Below are positions 36,301 to 49,300 of a stretch of DNA of 64,000 nucleotides, piece by piece. How positions within the stretch are numbered: the first letter of the stretch is position 1; every line of letters begins with the position of its first letter. Source of the DNA: Nymphaea colorata (taxonomy: Eukaryota; Streptophyta; Magnoliopsida; Nymphaeales; Nymphaeaceae); NCBI RefSeq assembly GCF_008831285.2, contig NC_045144.1:11635672-11699671 (forward strand), written 5' to 3'. A program made the translations under genes and the position numbers. Below the pieces are notes generated by a model. That model did not search any database and had not been told where the DNA came from. It saw nothing but the letters and a program-made list of their open reading frames with translations.

Positions 36301-39300
36301 TCGAGCATCCTTGACATAAACAGAAGAGGGTGTGAATTCAACAGAGGAGTGAGTATCATCAATAAGCTTGAACACTGAAATAATATTTTTCTTGACACTT
36401 GGAACAACAAGAACATTCTTTAATGGAATCCAAGAAGAGCCCACAGAAATTTGTACATTTCCAATGTGCGATATTGTGTGATGGGAACCATCTCCCGTGA
36501 CAACTGAGTCTTTATCTAAGTAAGGGAGAGCACTAGAGAGATTACCTGCGTCACCAGTAACATGAGCTGCTGCTCCAGAGTCCACATACCATTCTCCTTG
36601 CTCGTTTTGTTTCAAATGAAGCTTAGACAGGGCTGTCATGAGGAGCTGTTGCACGTCTGCTGAAACATTAGATGTCTGATTTGAGCCAGATGATGATGAA
36701 GCTGACCCTACTGCTGCCTTGTTCTCACGTTTAACTTGATTATTTTTGTTCTGCGGATTGTGCCAACATTCTGACTTTACATGCCCCCTCTTGTTGCAAT
36801 AGAAACAAGTCGAAACCCTTCTAGATGTGGCAGAAGTAGTATTCATGCCCGGTGGTGTTGGAAGAATCCCTCTTCCCATTCCTGCCTGAGGAGTCCAAGT
36901 ACGAGTGCGATTCCCTTGCAGTGCATGTGTCCCTGTGATCAGTACATTGTGACTGTTGGAAGGAATCAAATTCTGTCGCTGAACACGACTAGCTTCGTGT
37001 TGGAATAGCTTGGCCTTCAGATCTTCGAAAGATGGGAGGACAGGTAGGACTTCCAAAGCTGTGTAAAAAATGTCAAAATCTGTTCCCAGTCCACTCAAGG
37101 CTTGTTGCACTTTGTCCTTGTCACTGACGGGATGTCCAATGGCAGCAAGTTGATCACTTACACTTATAATTTCAATCAAATATTCCAAAACTGTACGCGT
37201 CTCACTCTTGATGTCCTGAAATTGCCTTCTTAACTGCAGAAAACGTGCTTCAGATACTTGAGAATACGTGATGGCAAGGATATACCACAACTCTAGGACT
37301 GTTAAATCATCATCAATACCTCCTAATACTTCCTCTGACAAAGTAGAAGTAATATAGGCAACAAGGGACTGGTCGTGAGCCAACCAAACTTCATACTCAG
37401 GATTATTTTCAGTAATGGTTTCATATTCAAATCTGATTTCACTCACAGCCGCAGCCCCAGCAGCTTGATCTCCCACTACGGTCTTCTTCACTTCACGGTC
37501 AATATACATAGGAGGTGCTGGAGTGGTCCCATCGATATGCCCGTAGAGTCTATTGTAAGAATCTTCACAAAGTACTCGTCTCTCCGTATGCAAAACAGAC
37601 ATATTGAAAGGAGAGGATGAAAGAAGACGATGGAGGAAAGGGAGCTGCCGGCTTAACTTAGCCCTGCGTTCCTGGATCTTTTAATTAAAGAATAACCCTA
37701 ATAGGTTACAAAAGATTTGTACATAAAATTATAAAATATTACAAGAGAGCCACCGCCTAGTAACTTTAGGCGTGTGGATATAAGGAGAATGGATCGGGTC
37801 GGAACAGACCCGATCCCCATACGCTAACAGCTCCCCTCAAGTTGTGCATGAGATTTGATCATGCACAACTTGTTCTTCAAATCCCAAAAATGCTGCCCTG
37901 TGAGACCTTTGGTAAAAAGATCAGCTATCTGTTCATTGGTGGATATATAAGTAGGCAAGATCTCGGCTTCTTCAACCTTCTGACGAATGAAATGTTGATC
38001 AATCTCTATATGTTTGGTGCGATTATGCAAAATGGGATTGAAAGCAATTTTTATCGCACTTTGATTGTCACATAGTAATGATGACCGAACAATAGGAAGA
38101 TTGAGTTCCCCAAGTAAATGACGTAACCATGACGCTTCAGTCGTCCCTACAGCCATTACTCTATACTCTGCCTCAGTGCTAGATCGTGCAACGGCACGCT
38201 GCTTTTTACTGCTCCAACAAATGAGATTAGAATCAAGAAAAAGACAGAAACCTGAAACTGATCGTCAATCATCGGGATCGCCTGCCCAGTCGGCATCAGT
38301 ATATGTATATATGCTATGTCCAAGAGAAACATTGGGACATTTCGTGTAGACTAGTCCATCTCTAAGAGTAGCTTTGAGATACCGTAGGATCCGCTTAGCG
38401 GCATTCATATGTCCTTCAGTGGGTGCATGCATAGACTGAGAGATCTGATTTACAGCTTATACTATGTTTGGGCGAATAAAGGTAAGGTATTGTAACATAC
38501 CAACAATGCTGCGATAGAATGTAGGATTGGAATATGCAGCAGTTCCATCAGATGCAGTCTATTTAGTATTCAGAACACTTGGGGTAGTGATGGATTTGCA
38601 ATTAGTCATATCTGCCCTGTCCAAAACATCAAGGTTATACTTGTGCTGTGTATGAGTCAAACTATCATTCGTCCTATCAAGTTCAACACCCAAAAAATAT
38701 CCTAATTCACCCAGATCCTTCATCTTGAATTCTTGCTTCAACATACCTTTAACATAAGATATATGTGAAGAAGAATTCCCAATTATAACAATATCATCAA
38801 CATAGATAAGTAACCAGGTGGTAGCTTCTCCAGTACGATAGATAAACAAAGAGTGATCGAGAGAGCTTCGGAGAAAACCAACTTGTTGTATATGATGAGA
38901 AAAACGATCAAACCATGACCTAGAAGCTTGCTTCAACCCATATAGAGACTTGTGTAATTTGCAAACCCATTTTTGAGAATCATGAGTAGTGTAGCTGGGA
39001 GGTTGCTCCATGTATACCTCTTCCTTAAGAATTCCATGAAGAAAAGCATTTTTGACATCTAAATGATAAAGAGGCCATCCATACGAGACTGCAAGAGAAA
39101 TAATCACACGGATTGTTCCCATCTTGATGACTGGACTGAATGTTTCATCATAATCTTCCCCATATTGCTGAGTGAAACCGCGCGCCACAAGTCGTGCTTT
39201 ATACCGATCAATGCTACCATCTGGCTTATATTTCAGTTTATAAACCCATTTGGATCCCACAACATTCTTATCAGCTGGACGAGGGACAATCTGCCAAGTC

Positions 39301-42300
39301 TGACATTCATGCAAGGCTGCCATTTCCTCATTCATAACTTCAACCCAACATTTTTCCTTACTCGCATTGTGATAAGATTTTGGTTCCACCTTTTTGCTGA
39401 CTTCTGTCAAAAACAGCTGAAAATCCAAAGAAAAATTGTTATAGCTCACGCATCTATCAATAGGATGTCGCACGCATTGTGATTGGCGTGGAACTGCAAT
39501 AGGAACTGATCGCCTAGAATACACCAGGCCTGAGAACCAACTATGTATAGGTGGCTCATTGGGCTGAGAAGATGAAGGCATGCTGTCCAAGGAAGTAGTG
39601 CTGCTCAAGGAACTACTTACAGATGTCTCGGGCTCATTAACAACTTGCTCATTGTGCTCAGTCAACATTTCTGCCCCTTGTCTTAAGATTTCAGCATGAA
39701 GCCAAGTATCATAAACTTCATTTTTGTCCTTGAGTGTCACAGAAGTAGCCTTGGGATCCTGTAACCTGTTTTCATCAAAGACAACATGCCGTGAAATATG
39801 TACACGCCCAGTTTTAGGGTTGTAACACCTATAACCCTTGTAATTTTCTGCATACCCTATAAATCTACATAAAACAGCACGATCTTGAAATTTGTTTCGC
39901 AAGGAAACATCAACATGCACATAGCACACACATCCAAAAACACGCAACTCCTCATAACGTGGCAGTTCTTGGTGTAAAAGAAAAAATGGTGATTTTCCAT
40001 CAAGCAAAGCCAATGGCAATCGATTTATAACATGTACAGCCGTATGGAAAGCCTCAGTCCACAATGTCATAGGTAAGTTTGTTTCATGCATCATGCTGAG
40101 TGCACTTTCAACAATATGCCTATGTTTCCTTTCAGCAATTCCGTTTTGCTGAGGTGTATGCGGACATGAAATTTGTCTAGTGATCCCATTATCTAGTAAG
40201 TACTCAGTAAATTCATTAGAAATAAATTCACCACTACCATGACATTGAAAATGCACAATATTACTGAAGTATTTATTTCGAACCAAGGAATGAAATTGAG
40301 TGAATAAGCGGAAAACTTCTGATTTGTGTTTCATTAAATGGATCCAAGTATATCAGGAATATGAATCAACAAAAATGACATAGTATCTACTCCCAGAAGA
40401 AGAAGGAACTGGAGCAGGCCCCCAAACATCAGAATATATGGTGTCAAAAACCTTTGAAGCTCTTTTATTTATTAATTGAAAGGGAAGGGCATGGCTCTTA
40501 CAGATATGACAACTCGAGCACATGCTGGACTCACTGATAGAACTCAGACTGAACTTATCTAAGAGCCCGTCTACAACAAGATTTCGAACAAAAGATTGAC
40601 TACAATGAGCTAACCGACCATGCCAAATGGATGGCTTATTATACTCTGTGACATTGACTTCACTATGACTTGGAAAACATGAATCGGAAGGGTGAGGTTT
40701 TGACATCTGTGGAGCTCCTTCAAGGACATACATATCTCCTTTGCGAGTGCCCTCAGCGAATGTCTTCTTGGTTCGAGCATCCTTAACATAAACAGAAGAG
40801 GGTGTGAATTCAACAAAGGATTGAGTATCATCAATAAGCTTGGACACTGAAATAATATTTTTCTTGACACTTGGAACAACAAGAACATTCTTTGCCTTTA
40901 TCTAAATAAGGGAGAGCACTAAAGAGATTACCTGCGTCACCAGTAACATGAGCTGCTGCTCCAGAGTCCACATACCATTCTCCTTGCTCGTTTTGTTTCA
41001 AATGAAGCTTAGACAGGGCTGTCATGAGGAGTTGTTGTACGTCTGCTGAAACATTAGATCCAGATGATGATGAAGCTGACCCTGCTGCTGCCTTGTTCTC
41101 ATGTCTAATTTGATTATTTTTGTTCTACGGATTGTGCCAACATTCTGATTTTACATGTCCCCTCTTGTTGCAATAGAAACAAGTCGGAACCCTTCCAGAT
41201 GTGGCAGAAGTAGTATTCATGCCCGGTGGTGTTGGGAGAATCCCTCTTCCCATTCCCGCCTAAGGAATCCAAGTACGAGTGCGATTCCCTTGCAATGCAT
41301 GTGTCCCTGTGATCAGTACATTGTGACTGTTGGAAGGAATCAAATTCTATCGCTGAACACGACTAGCTTCGTGTTGGAATAACTTAGCCTTGAGATCTTC
41401 GAAAGATGGAAGAACAGGTAAGACTTCCAAGGCCATGCAAAAAATATCAAAATTTGTTCCCAATCCACTCAAGGCTTGTTGCACTTTGTCCTTGTCACTG
41501 ACGGGAAGTCCAATGGCAGCAAGTTGATCACTTACACTTTTAATTTCATTCAAATATTCCAAGACAGTACGCGTCCCACGCTTGATGTCCTGAAATTGCC
41601 TTCTTAACTGCAGAAAACGTGCTTCGGATACTTGAGAATACGTGGTGGCAAGGATATACCACAACTCTAGGACTGTTAAATCATCATCAATACCTCCTAA
41701 TACTTCCTCTGACAAAATAGAAGTAATATAGGCAACAAGGGACTGGTCGTGAGCCAGCCAAACTTCATACTCAGGATTATTTTCAGTAATGGTTTCATAT
41801 TCAAATCTGATTTCACTCACAGCCGCAGCCCCAGCAGCTTGATCTCCCACTACGGTCTTCTTCACTTCACGGTCAATATACATAGGAGGTGCTGGAGTGG
41901 TCCCATCGTTATGCCCGTAGAGTCCATGACTTTTAATAAAAGAGACTATTTGACGTTTCCAAGTCAAATAGTTACTATGATTCAGCTTTTGAGAAATAAG
42001 TTGGGAGAGAAAGCTAGAAGATAGAAGAGAGGGAGTCGGCTGATCCATAATTGATTTAGGGCAACGACAGAAATTAGGGCAAAACGATGAGAAAATTAGG
42101 GCAAAACAATTAGGGCAAATCAATTAGGCCAAATCACACAAGATTTAGGGCAGAAACTGAAAAGAGGGACGACCACGCCAGAAAAGAAAGAATTTAGAGC
42201 AGATTAAGGCTAATCACATCAAACTGAAATCACTCACCGGAGGACGATGCAACCTGTCTCTGATACCATGTAAGAATCTTCACAAAGTACTCGTCTCTCC

Positions 42301-45300
42301 GTATGCAAAATAGATATATTGAAAGGAGAGGATGAAAGAAGACGATGGAGGAAAGGGAGCAGCCGGCTTAACTTAGCCCTGCGTTCCTTGATCTTTTAAT
42401 TAAAAAATAACCCTAATAGGTTACAACAGATTTGTACATAAAATTATAAAATATTACAAGAGAGCCACCGCCTAGTAACTTTAGGCGTGTGGATATAAGG
42501 AGAATGGATCGGGTCTGAACAGACCCGATCCCCATACGCTAACATCTATGACTTTTAATAAAATGGACAATTTGACGTTTCCAAGTCAAATAGTTACTAT
42601 GATTCAACTTTTGAGAAATAAGTTGGGAGAGAAAGCTGGAAGATAGAAGAGAGGGAGTCGGCTGATCCATAATTGAATAAAGATGATTAGGGCAGACCAC
42701 AAGAGCAAGATTTAGGGCAGCGACAGAAATTAGGGCAAAACGATGAGAAATTAGGGCAAAACAATTAGGGCAAATCGATTAGGGCAAATCACGCAAGATT
42801 TAGGGCAGAAACTAAAAAGAGGGATAACCACGCCAGAAAAGAAAGAATTTAGAGCAGATTAGGGCTAATCACATCAAACTGAAATCACTCACCGGAGGAC
42901 GATGCAACCTCGCTCTGATACCATGTAAGAATCTTCACAAAGAACTCGTCTCTCCATTTTGCATCAGATATATTGAAAAGAGAGGATGAAAGAAGGCGAT
43001 GGAGGAAAGGGAGCAGCCGGCTTAACACAACCCTTCGTTCCTTAATGTTTTAATTAATCAATAACCCTAAATAGGTTACAACAAATTTGTACAGAAAAAT
43101 ATAAAATATTACAAGAGAGCCACCGCCTAGTATCCTTAGGCGTGTGGATATAAAGAGAATGGATCGGGTCTGAACAGACCCGATCCCCATACGCTAACAG
43201 CTCTATCCAGCTTTCACCTTCAGAAGCCGCTAGTAGACGCAGAAGGAACATTTGGCTCCTTACCAGATTGGGCTAAGTGTATGCTACCATGCTTCCATTT
43301 AACTGCTCATCGTTTATGTGCAATACATACAGCTCAGGTTTGCAACCAAAACCTGTTTATCATGGTAGATCTCAGAAAACCTAAGCTTATCATTAATCCC
43401 CAAAATTTCCGGTTTACAGTCTTATCCAAAATTGTTGTCCAACCCACTTGTGCTCTTAGTTTCAAAAGCGTGCCAACCCACATAACCATACACATCTGCC
43501 CTCATACATAACACAAGAACATACAATATTTTCTATGTTTATTTATTATGTTTCTCTGGGAACATGTGCATATATGCATGCCAACATAAAATTGTGCATG
43601 TGAGAAAGAAGAAAACCTTCTACCTGTTCTCGCTCTTCTGCACCGAACTTCTGAAGAAGAAATGCTTTCACATCCATGGTCCCTGGTGGGTTTCCAACGC
43701 CTGAAAAAGTTCAAAAATATCATACAGTTCAGTTACAAAATAATGTTGAACCGAGGGAACACAGATGGAAACATTACTGACCAACCTATACATAACCTAG
43801 GAAATTGACGGCAACCATCCAAATGCTCCATTACGCTCTTCATTCTGTAACCATAATCAAAGTTATTAGATAAGCTAGTTCTGTAACATCTCAACCTAAC
43901 ATAAATCAGTAGTCAAAGATACCAGTGATATTTTGAAAATATCAAATTTATCAGGAAAAAAAAGTGAAAAAAACATTATGAAGAAAATATTATAGAACTA
44001 ACAAAAAGGTAAATATCAAAGATTCAAAATGACATGTCAATATTATCAAGTTGATATCGTGGTATTTTTCCCCTTTTTAGGAAAAAGAACTTTGCTTGTA
44101 TGTACTTTAAGTGATACATGATATTTTCCTCCATTTTAGAACCCAAAAAAAATTGTTTGTACGTAGTCAATCTTACTTAAGATTATTTTAATTTTTAAAT
44201 ATTGCTTCTGAAAAAAAATAGTTAACTCATAATTTCATAATTTTTTCTATTACTCTTTACACGTATTTTTTATTTTTAAATTCTTGAGATTCCCAAGAAG
44301 AGTAAATTTTGAAAGCTTCTAAGGTCTTTCTAAAGAAATTGTTGAGAAACAGTATTTCCTATTATGCATAAACCTACTATGTTTGCTCGAATCAGAAATT
44401 ATAGAGCAATACCACAACTAAATTTTTCGATTCAGACTATGCAATGTCAAAGGAAAGATTATTGAATTACTTATCTTGACAAAGAATATTGTAGCTCAAG
44501 CAAAGCAATGGTCTTGTTGTGACCAAAATGTCCCAACAAACCTTCCCCCATGAAGTTCAGAAATCAGCTGTAACCCAACAGAGAATTTGGGGATGCACAA
44601 CTTATTTCCCCCAAAAAGAAACCATTGTGAAGGCAAAAAAGACTGTTTGAACTATTAAGCTTTGTGATGCACTCTTCCCATGCTTTGGAAAAGTCAGAAT
44701 CAGTAGCATATAGCTCACTACGACCCTCAAAGCTAATAACATGGACCGATATGGTCAAAAGGAGACTATTTTTCCTATTAAGAGCATCAGCAACTTTATT
44801 AAGATTACTGGACTGATGTTTGTAAAAAATGTCTACTCTTGTAGGAAATTGACTTACCTAGCATACCAGGCACTAAGCTTCTTTTGGCTTTGCAAAAACT
44901 TTAATGCCTTATGATCTGTATATAAAACAAACTCTTTAAAAATCAAGTAATGACGTCAGAGTAGTTCAACTAGTCGAGCTAACTCGAAATCGATTGTTCG
45001 ACAAACTCAACTCGAGTTTGACTTGTTTAATAGACGAGTCAAGCTCGAGTTAAGAAATGAACTCAATCACGTAAATGAGTCGAGCTCGAGTTAGTGGGTT
45101 CGGCTTAGTTAAGCTCAAAAAAAGAATATACATAATACGTTTCATAATATGATTATAAAAGTTAGATAGTTCAAATAGATGTGTGTGTAACTTGTAGGTG
45201 TGACGTTCATGGTTCAAGTCTCCATGCTGCCTTTTTCTTTAAAACTTGAAACTTTTAATGAAATACTTAGATCCAATGTTGTAAAAAGCATATCGTAAGC

Positions 45301-46347
45301 CGTATCAGTCTAGCTTTAAGATACGCCGTATTGTAAAATATCGTAACGTATCGTAACCTATGTCACACGAGTACTCCTCTTAAGGAGGAGTACCCACACG
45401 GTACGGGTACGGTACCGGTACGGGTACCGGTACGCCCGTGGGTGCGGCCGGGGTGCTGCGTTGACCGTACCGGGTACGGTCAATGCACCCAACGTCATTT
45501 TCGACCTATTTCAGACTCGGTCAAAGTTGACCGAGTCCATTTCTGTCCAATTTTAATGTTAACCTTTTTTTTTACATTTTCACGTTTTAAAAAATTTAAC
45601 GTTAAATAAATCGAAACCCTAAAACCCTTTTTCATTTCGTTTCATTTCGTGTGTTTCTTCTTCTCACCGACGACCACTGACGGCGACCGGCGAAGGCAGG
45701 GGCGGGGACAGGCGGCTGCAGGCGACGAACGACAACGGCAGACTATCTCCGGCGACGGCAAGTGCCGAACAGCGACGGTATTTGATTTTTTTTCATCGTT
45801 TTCTCATTTTCTGGTTCATTTTCAGGCAGCGAACAGCGACCTTTTTCTGAATCCTCTTTTTGTTCGTCGCCTGCAGTCGGTTCCCTTTTTTTGGTTCGTT
45901 TTTTTTTCTGTTCCGTGTTCCCTCTTTTCTTTGTTATGTTACTTATGTTAAGCACGTTGCTTGTAATTTTTTGAGCTTCTTCTGTGATTGCCATTGTCTT
46001 GTTTAGTGTAAAACAAGACAATGTCTTGGAAGGAAACCGTGTTTAGTTTAAAAGTTAAAACAAGAGAATTTCTGCAGTCGGTTCCCTTTTCATTTTTTGT
46101 TGAGCACTATATTTTTAGTCGCCTGCAGTCGGTTCCCTTTTTTTTTTGTTCGTTTTTTTTTTTCTGTTCCGTGTTCCCTCTTTTGTTTGTTATGTTACTT
46201 ATGTAAAAGTATATGTTGCTATTTTGTTTGTGCTTCTGTAGTGATTGCTATTGAATCAAGAATGCTGATATATTTGTATGTTAGTTACTACTATACTGTG
46301 TTTTGGATCATGATTTATGAATATGCTATTTTGTTTGTAATTTTTTG

Positions 46348-46393
<46 letters not shown>

Positions 46394-49300
46394 ATGTAAT
46401 TTTGTTTGAAATTTTTTGATATATATATATATATATATGTCGCGTGTGTACACGGCCGTACCCCCGCACCCAAATTTTTTGAAAATAGTCCGTACCCGTA
46501 CCCACACTGGTACCCGTACCAGCACCCGCACCCGTACCTATGTGACATAGATCGTAACCATATCGTTTTTTTTTTAATAAATCAGAAAAAATAGGGACAA
46601 AATTCAAAAATTCAAAACAAAATCAGTAAAAATCAAGAATAATATGTTCTTCATAAAAAACATGTTTTATAGAATGACAAACTTATTATTGCTATAAAGT
46701 TACGGTTCATCATTTGTAAACATCAAAATTCATAACAATATCAATTTAGAAAGCACAACAAGTCAACAATTACATAACATATATCATAATTTCATAACCA
46801 TAGATTCATAAGTCATAAGGTCCATAAGTCTATGAGATACCACATCAAAAAGCAAGTTTGAAATGTTATATATTACATCACAAGATGATAATGAAATTAT
46901 GAAAATGTTCAATGTCAATACATATAAAATGAAAGCACTCTCGACTCTCATTCATAATCTTCATCATATTCATTTTCATCCTCATCCTCATCTCCATCTT
47001 CTTCTTCTTCTTCATGATTTAAAAAAACCCCTTTCCTCCCAACGGGAATCAGCCACCCACGCACAAATCCATGGTTTAATCAATGATTTCACGGTGAAAA
47101 ACGATGATTTCATGGTGAAAATCGATGATTTTCCTCCAAGGCGGCACAATCTCTAGGTTAGAAATGAAGAAGGGGTGGGTTTTTATGAAGAAAACTCGAA
47201 AAAGGGGGGTTCGGGCCCCCCTTTTTTTAAAACAACTCGTATCGTACGATACGGGGGCCTGTATCGTATGTATTGTACGATACAAGTACGATACACCCCT
47301 ATTTACGATACAGGGGGTGTATCGTATCGTATTTCCTAAACGATACGTATAGTACGATATAGCCCAGTATCATACGATACGTACAACATTGCTTAGATCA
47401 GATCAAGCCAATCCTCGACTTGAGTTTAATCGAGCCGATTTTGAGTTTTAGAATTCAAGCCGACCTGAGCTAGAGCTATGGACCCAAACTCGGCTCGACG
47501 TCCAATTTTGTTTAAGAAACTCTAGCCAAGAGCCGGTTCAGCTTGGCTCAAACTCAGCTTGTGAACAGCCCTAATTGACACCAATAGCATAAAGCCTGCA
47601 CTACAGCATAAAACTCCAGACCGTAGGTGGATCCAAAGCCTAACTGGATCCAAATCTGGAACCCCATCTATCTCTAAACCACAGTGCATCAGAAAACCTA
47701 TCGGATTAAAGGAGGAAATCAAATATACACGAAAAAGTTGCAATTCAAGAAGGCTATATAGCATTAGGATGGCTGCATGTGAATTGTGGCATGTGCCCTA
47801 ATAGTGATTATAGTCTATTTATATCAAATATTCTGTTATTTCTTCAAGCATCATCATGGCCTTGTGTTCTTCTCACATCTACACATAACAAACAAGGTAC
47901 TTGAGAAGAGGTAGACTGCGATCTGATTTCTCATTTAATGTTATACCTTTTGATTCTACTCCCATTGGCAAATGAGGATTAAATTTGCAGTAACCAGTAA
48001 ATGATAACCTTAATGGAAACAATACAAAAATAACCTTCATGTCCTTCAGTGCAAATGATATCCTTGCCACAAGATTCTTCTTTTGCTAATATCATCATCA
48101 TGTCAAAGCATGAGAGGTTTCTAACAGATCATGCAGACAAATAAAATTTTCAAAAACTCTGGCTTTGGCACATAATATTTGTAAGAAATTCAAGCACCAA
48201 TATCTGAGTTCTGAAATCAGCATTCACGTAGGAATATAGAGAAAGAAAGAGTGAACAAGAAGAAGATGAGGAGAAGAAGCCATGACCAAAATGGTTTACA
48301 CGACCTCTATTTATAATCTCATTTTCAGAATTCTAAAAGTCTCCAATCGTAGAATCCTAGGAGATTTCACAAGCTACAAGGACATTAATTACATCATAGA
48401 ATCATAGGAGACTTCACATATTACAAGGATATTAACTACAACATAGAACCATAAGAGACTCTTCACATGTTATAAGGACATTAAATATCTTAACACATTT
48501 TACAAGGATGTGGAATCCTAAGAGACTCCTCTTCAACGTGCTGGTGAAGGATTTATAGTTTAACAATATTACCACCAAAAGGCAGCTTCAATTGCTAAGC
48601 AGATTCTTCCAAAGCTGCTAACCACAGAACACCTTGTGTGGCTTAACAATGTTCCTTTACATGTCAGCCTGTTGTATAAAAATATCACTATAATAATCCA
48701 CCAACTTAGCAATGACTCACCCATTATGATGTCCATGTCCTCCTTTTGGTTGGAGCCTCATGACACCATTTGGTAAACTCATCTCATCATAGACCTAGCA
48801 TTCAAAGTAAAAGGTGATTCCTTGTTTCAATATATAAGTGCATAAATACAAGAAACAAATATAGAACTGACTGTACCACCAGGATATGGCGCATTGGTAC
48901 TTGATAGTATGCTGCAAGAGGTCCCACCTTCATTTAAAATAACGAAAAAATAAAGTTAGCTACTATAGTCATATTAATTGACTCTTATTGGCAAATAAGA
49001 ACAATTAAATGTATGCAAGTCAATATACTAGAAATATTCAACATTTCCAATAACAAATGAAATACGATGGATAAAGTTATATAAACAATTTGAGATTGCC
49101 ATGTCATGATAAACAAAAAAAAATGGACAGATATATGAAACCTAAGTGCACTACTTATGGCATTAATCTTTAGTTTTATAGGATAGAACATGTCAGGCAT
49201 AAATTCATATGCATGACACATCAAATGGAAGAGTCAGACAAAATATTTTATGACATTAGAGTTAACAGACCTTTATCACATTGAGATGGGAATGGGAGGA

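Larger units (their letters stand above)
37554..42544 (-). mobile_element. Ty1/copia element D2 (inner), same family as D1
   Basis: The LTRs 37554-37829 and 42269-42544 are the same family as D1 (TGTAAGAATC...ACGCTAACA) but share their own variants (for example CTCCGTATGC). TCTAT flanks it at 37549-37553 and 42545-42549, inside the D1 gag gene. A primer-binding site (TCTCTGATACCA, 42257-42268) and purine tract are in place. I counted seven differences between its LTRs. The coding region runs gag (42048) to RNase H (37824), with stops and a deletion of about 90-100 bp in the protease region. Confidence 0.93.
33927..43199 (-). mobile_element. Ty1/copia element D1 (outer), with D2 nested in its gag
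   Basis: The LTRs 33927-34201 and 42924-43199 start TGTAAGAATC and end ACGCTAACA. GCTCT flanks both sides (33922-33926 and 43200-43204). A primer-binding site (GCTCTGATACCA, 42912-42923) adjoins the right LTR and a purine tract (CTTGAGGGGAGC, minus strand) adjoins the left LTR. I counted four substitutions and one indel between its LTRs. Its own sequence is 33927-37553 plus 42545-43199; the rest is D2. Relative to D2 it lacks the integrase core and most of the integrase-RT linker, so it is defective. It lies in PTH intron 7, in the same transcriptional orientation as PTH. Confidence 0.93.
24306..43623 (-). other. PTH intron 7 (19.3 kb) carrying copia elements C, D1 and D2
   Basis: Between exon 7 (...EEREQ) and exon 8 (VDEAIKQG...) the phase is kept (0/0). 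Inserted are D1 with D2 (33927-43199), C (28891-33322) and MITE copy 1 (26249-27183). Also present are a 148-bp tandem duplication (25725-26015) and a dispersed 240-bp duplication. The rest, including 27184-28660 and 33328-33926, shows no gene. 33500-33535 has an AC run, and 33640-33720 has words (GAGCTCGAGCTC) of an older repeat. Confidence 0.85.
43845..48720 (-). other. PTH intron 5 (4.88 kb) carrying nested DNA transposons and a solo LTR
   Basis: It holds the solo LTR 48180-48565 and the hAT-like element 45274-47391 with MITE copy 2 inside it. The remainder is AT-rich, with no exon seen. Confidence 0.85.

Noticed and set aside
43200-43500. Sequence right of D1 as the last PTH exon
   Set aside because: No match to the family C-terminus. 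The real last exon (DRFNLVQKYKYHKV) was found at 24189-24305 in correct phase.
45649-46021. Open frames in the GC-rich interior of MITE copy 2 (and similar frames in copies 1 and 3)
   Set aside because: They come from GCGACGG-type repeats and T-rich tracts, exist on both strands and are not conserved in sequence or frame between the three copies.
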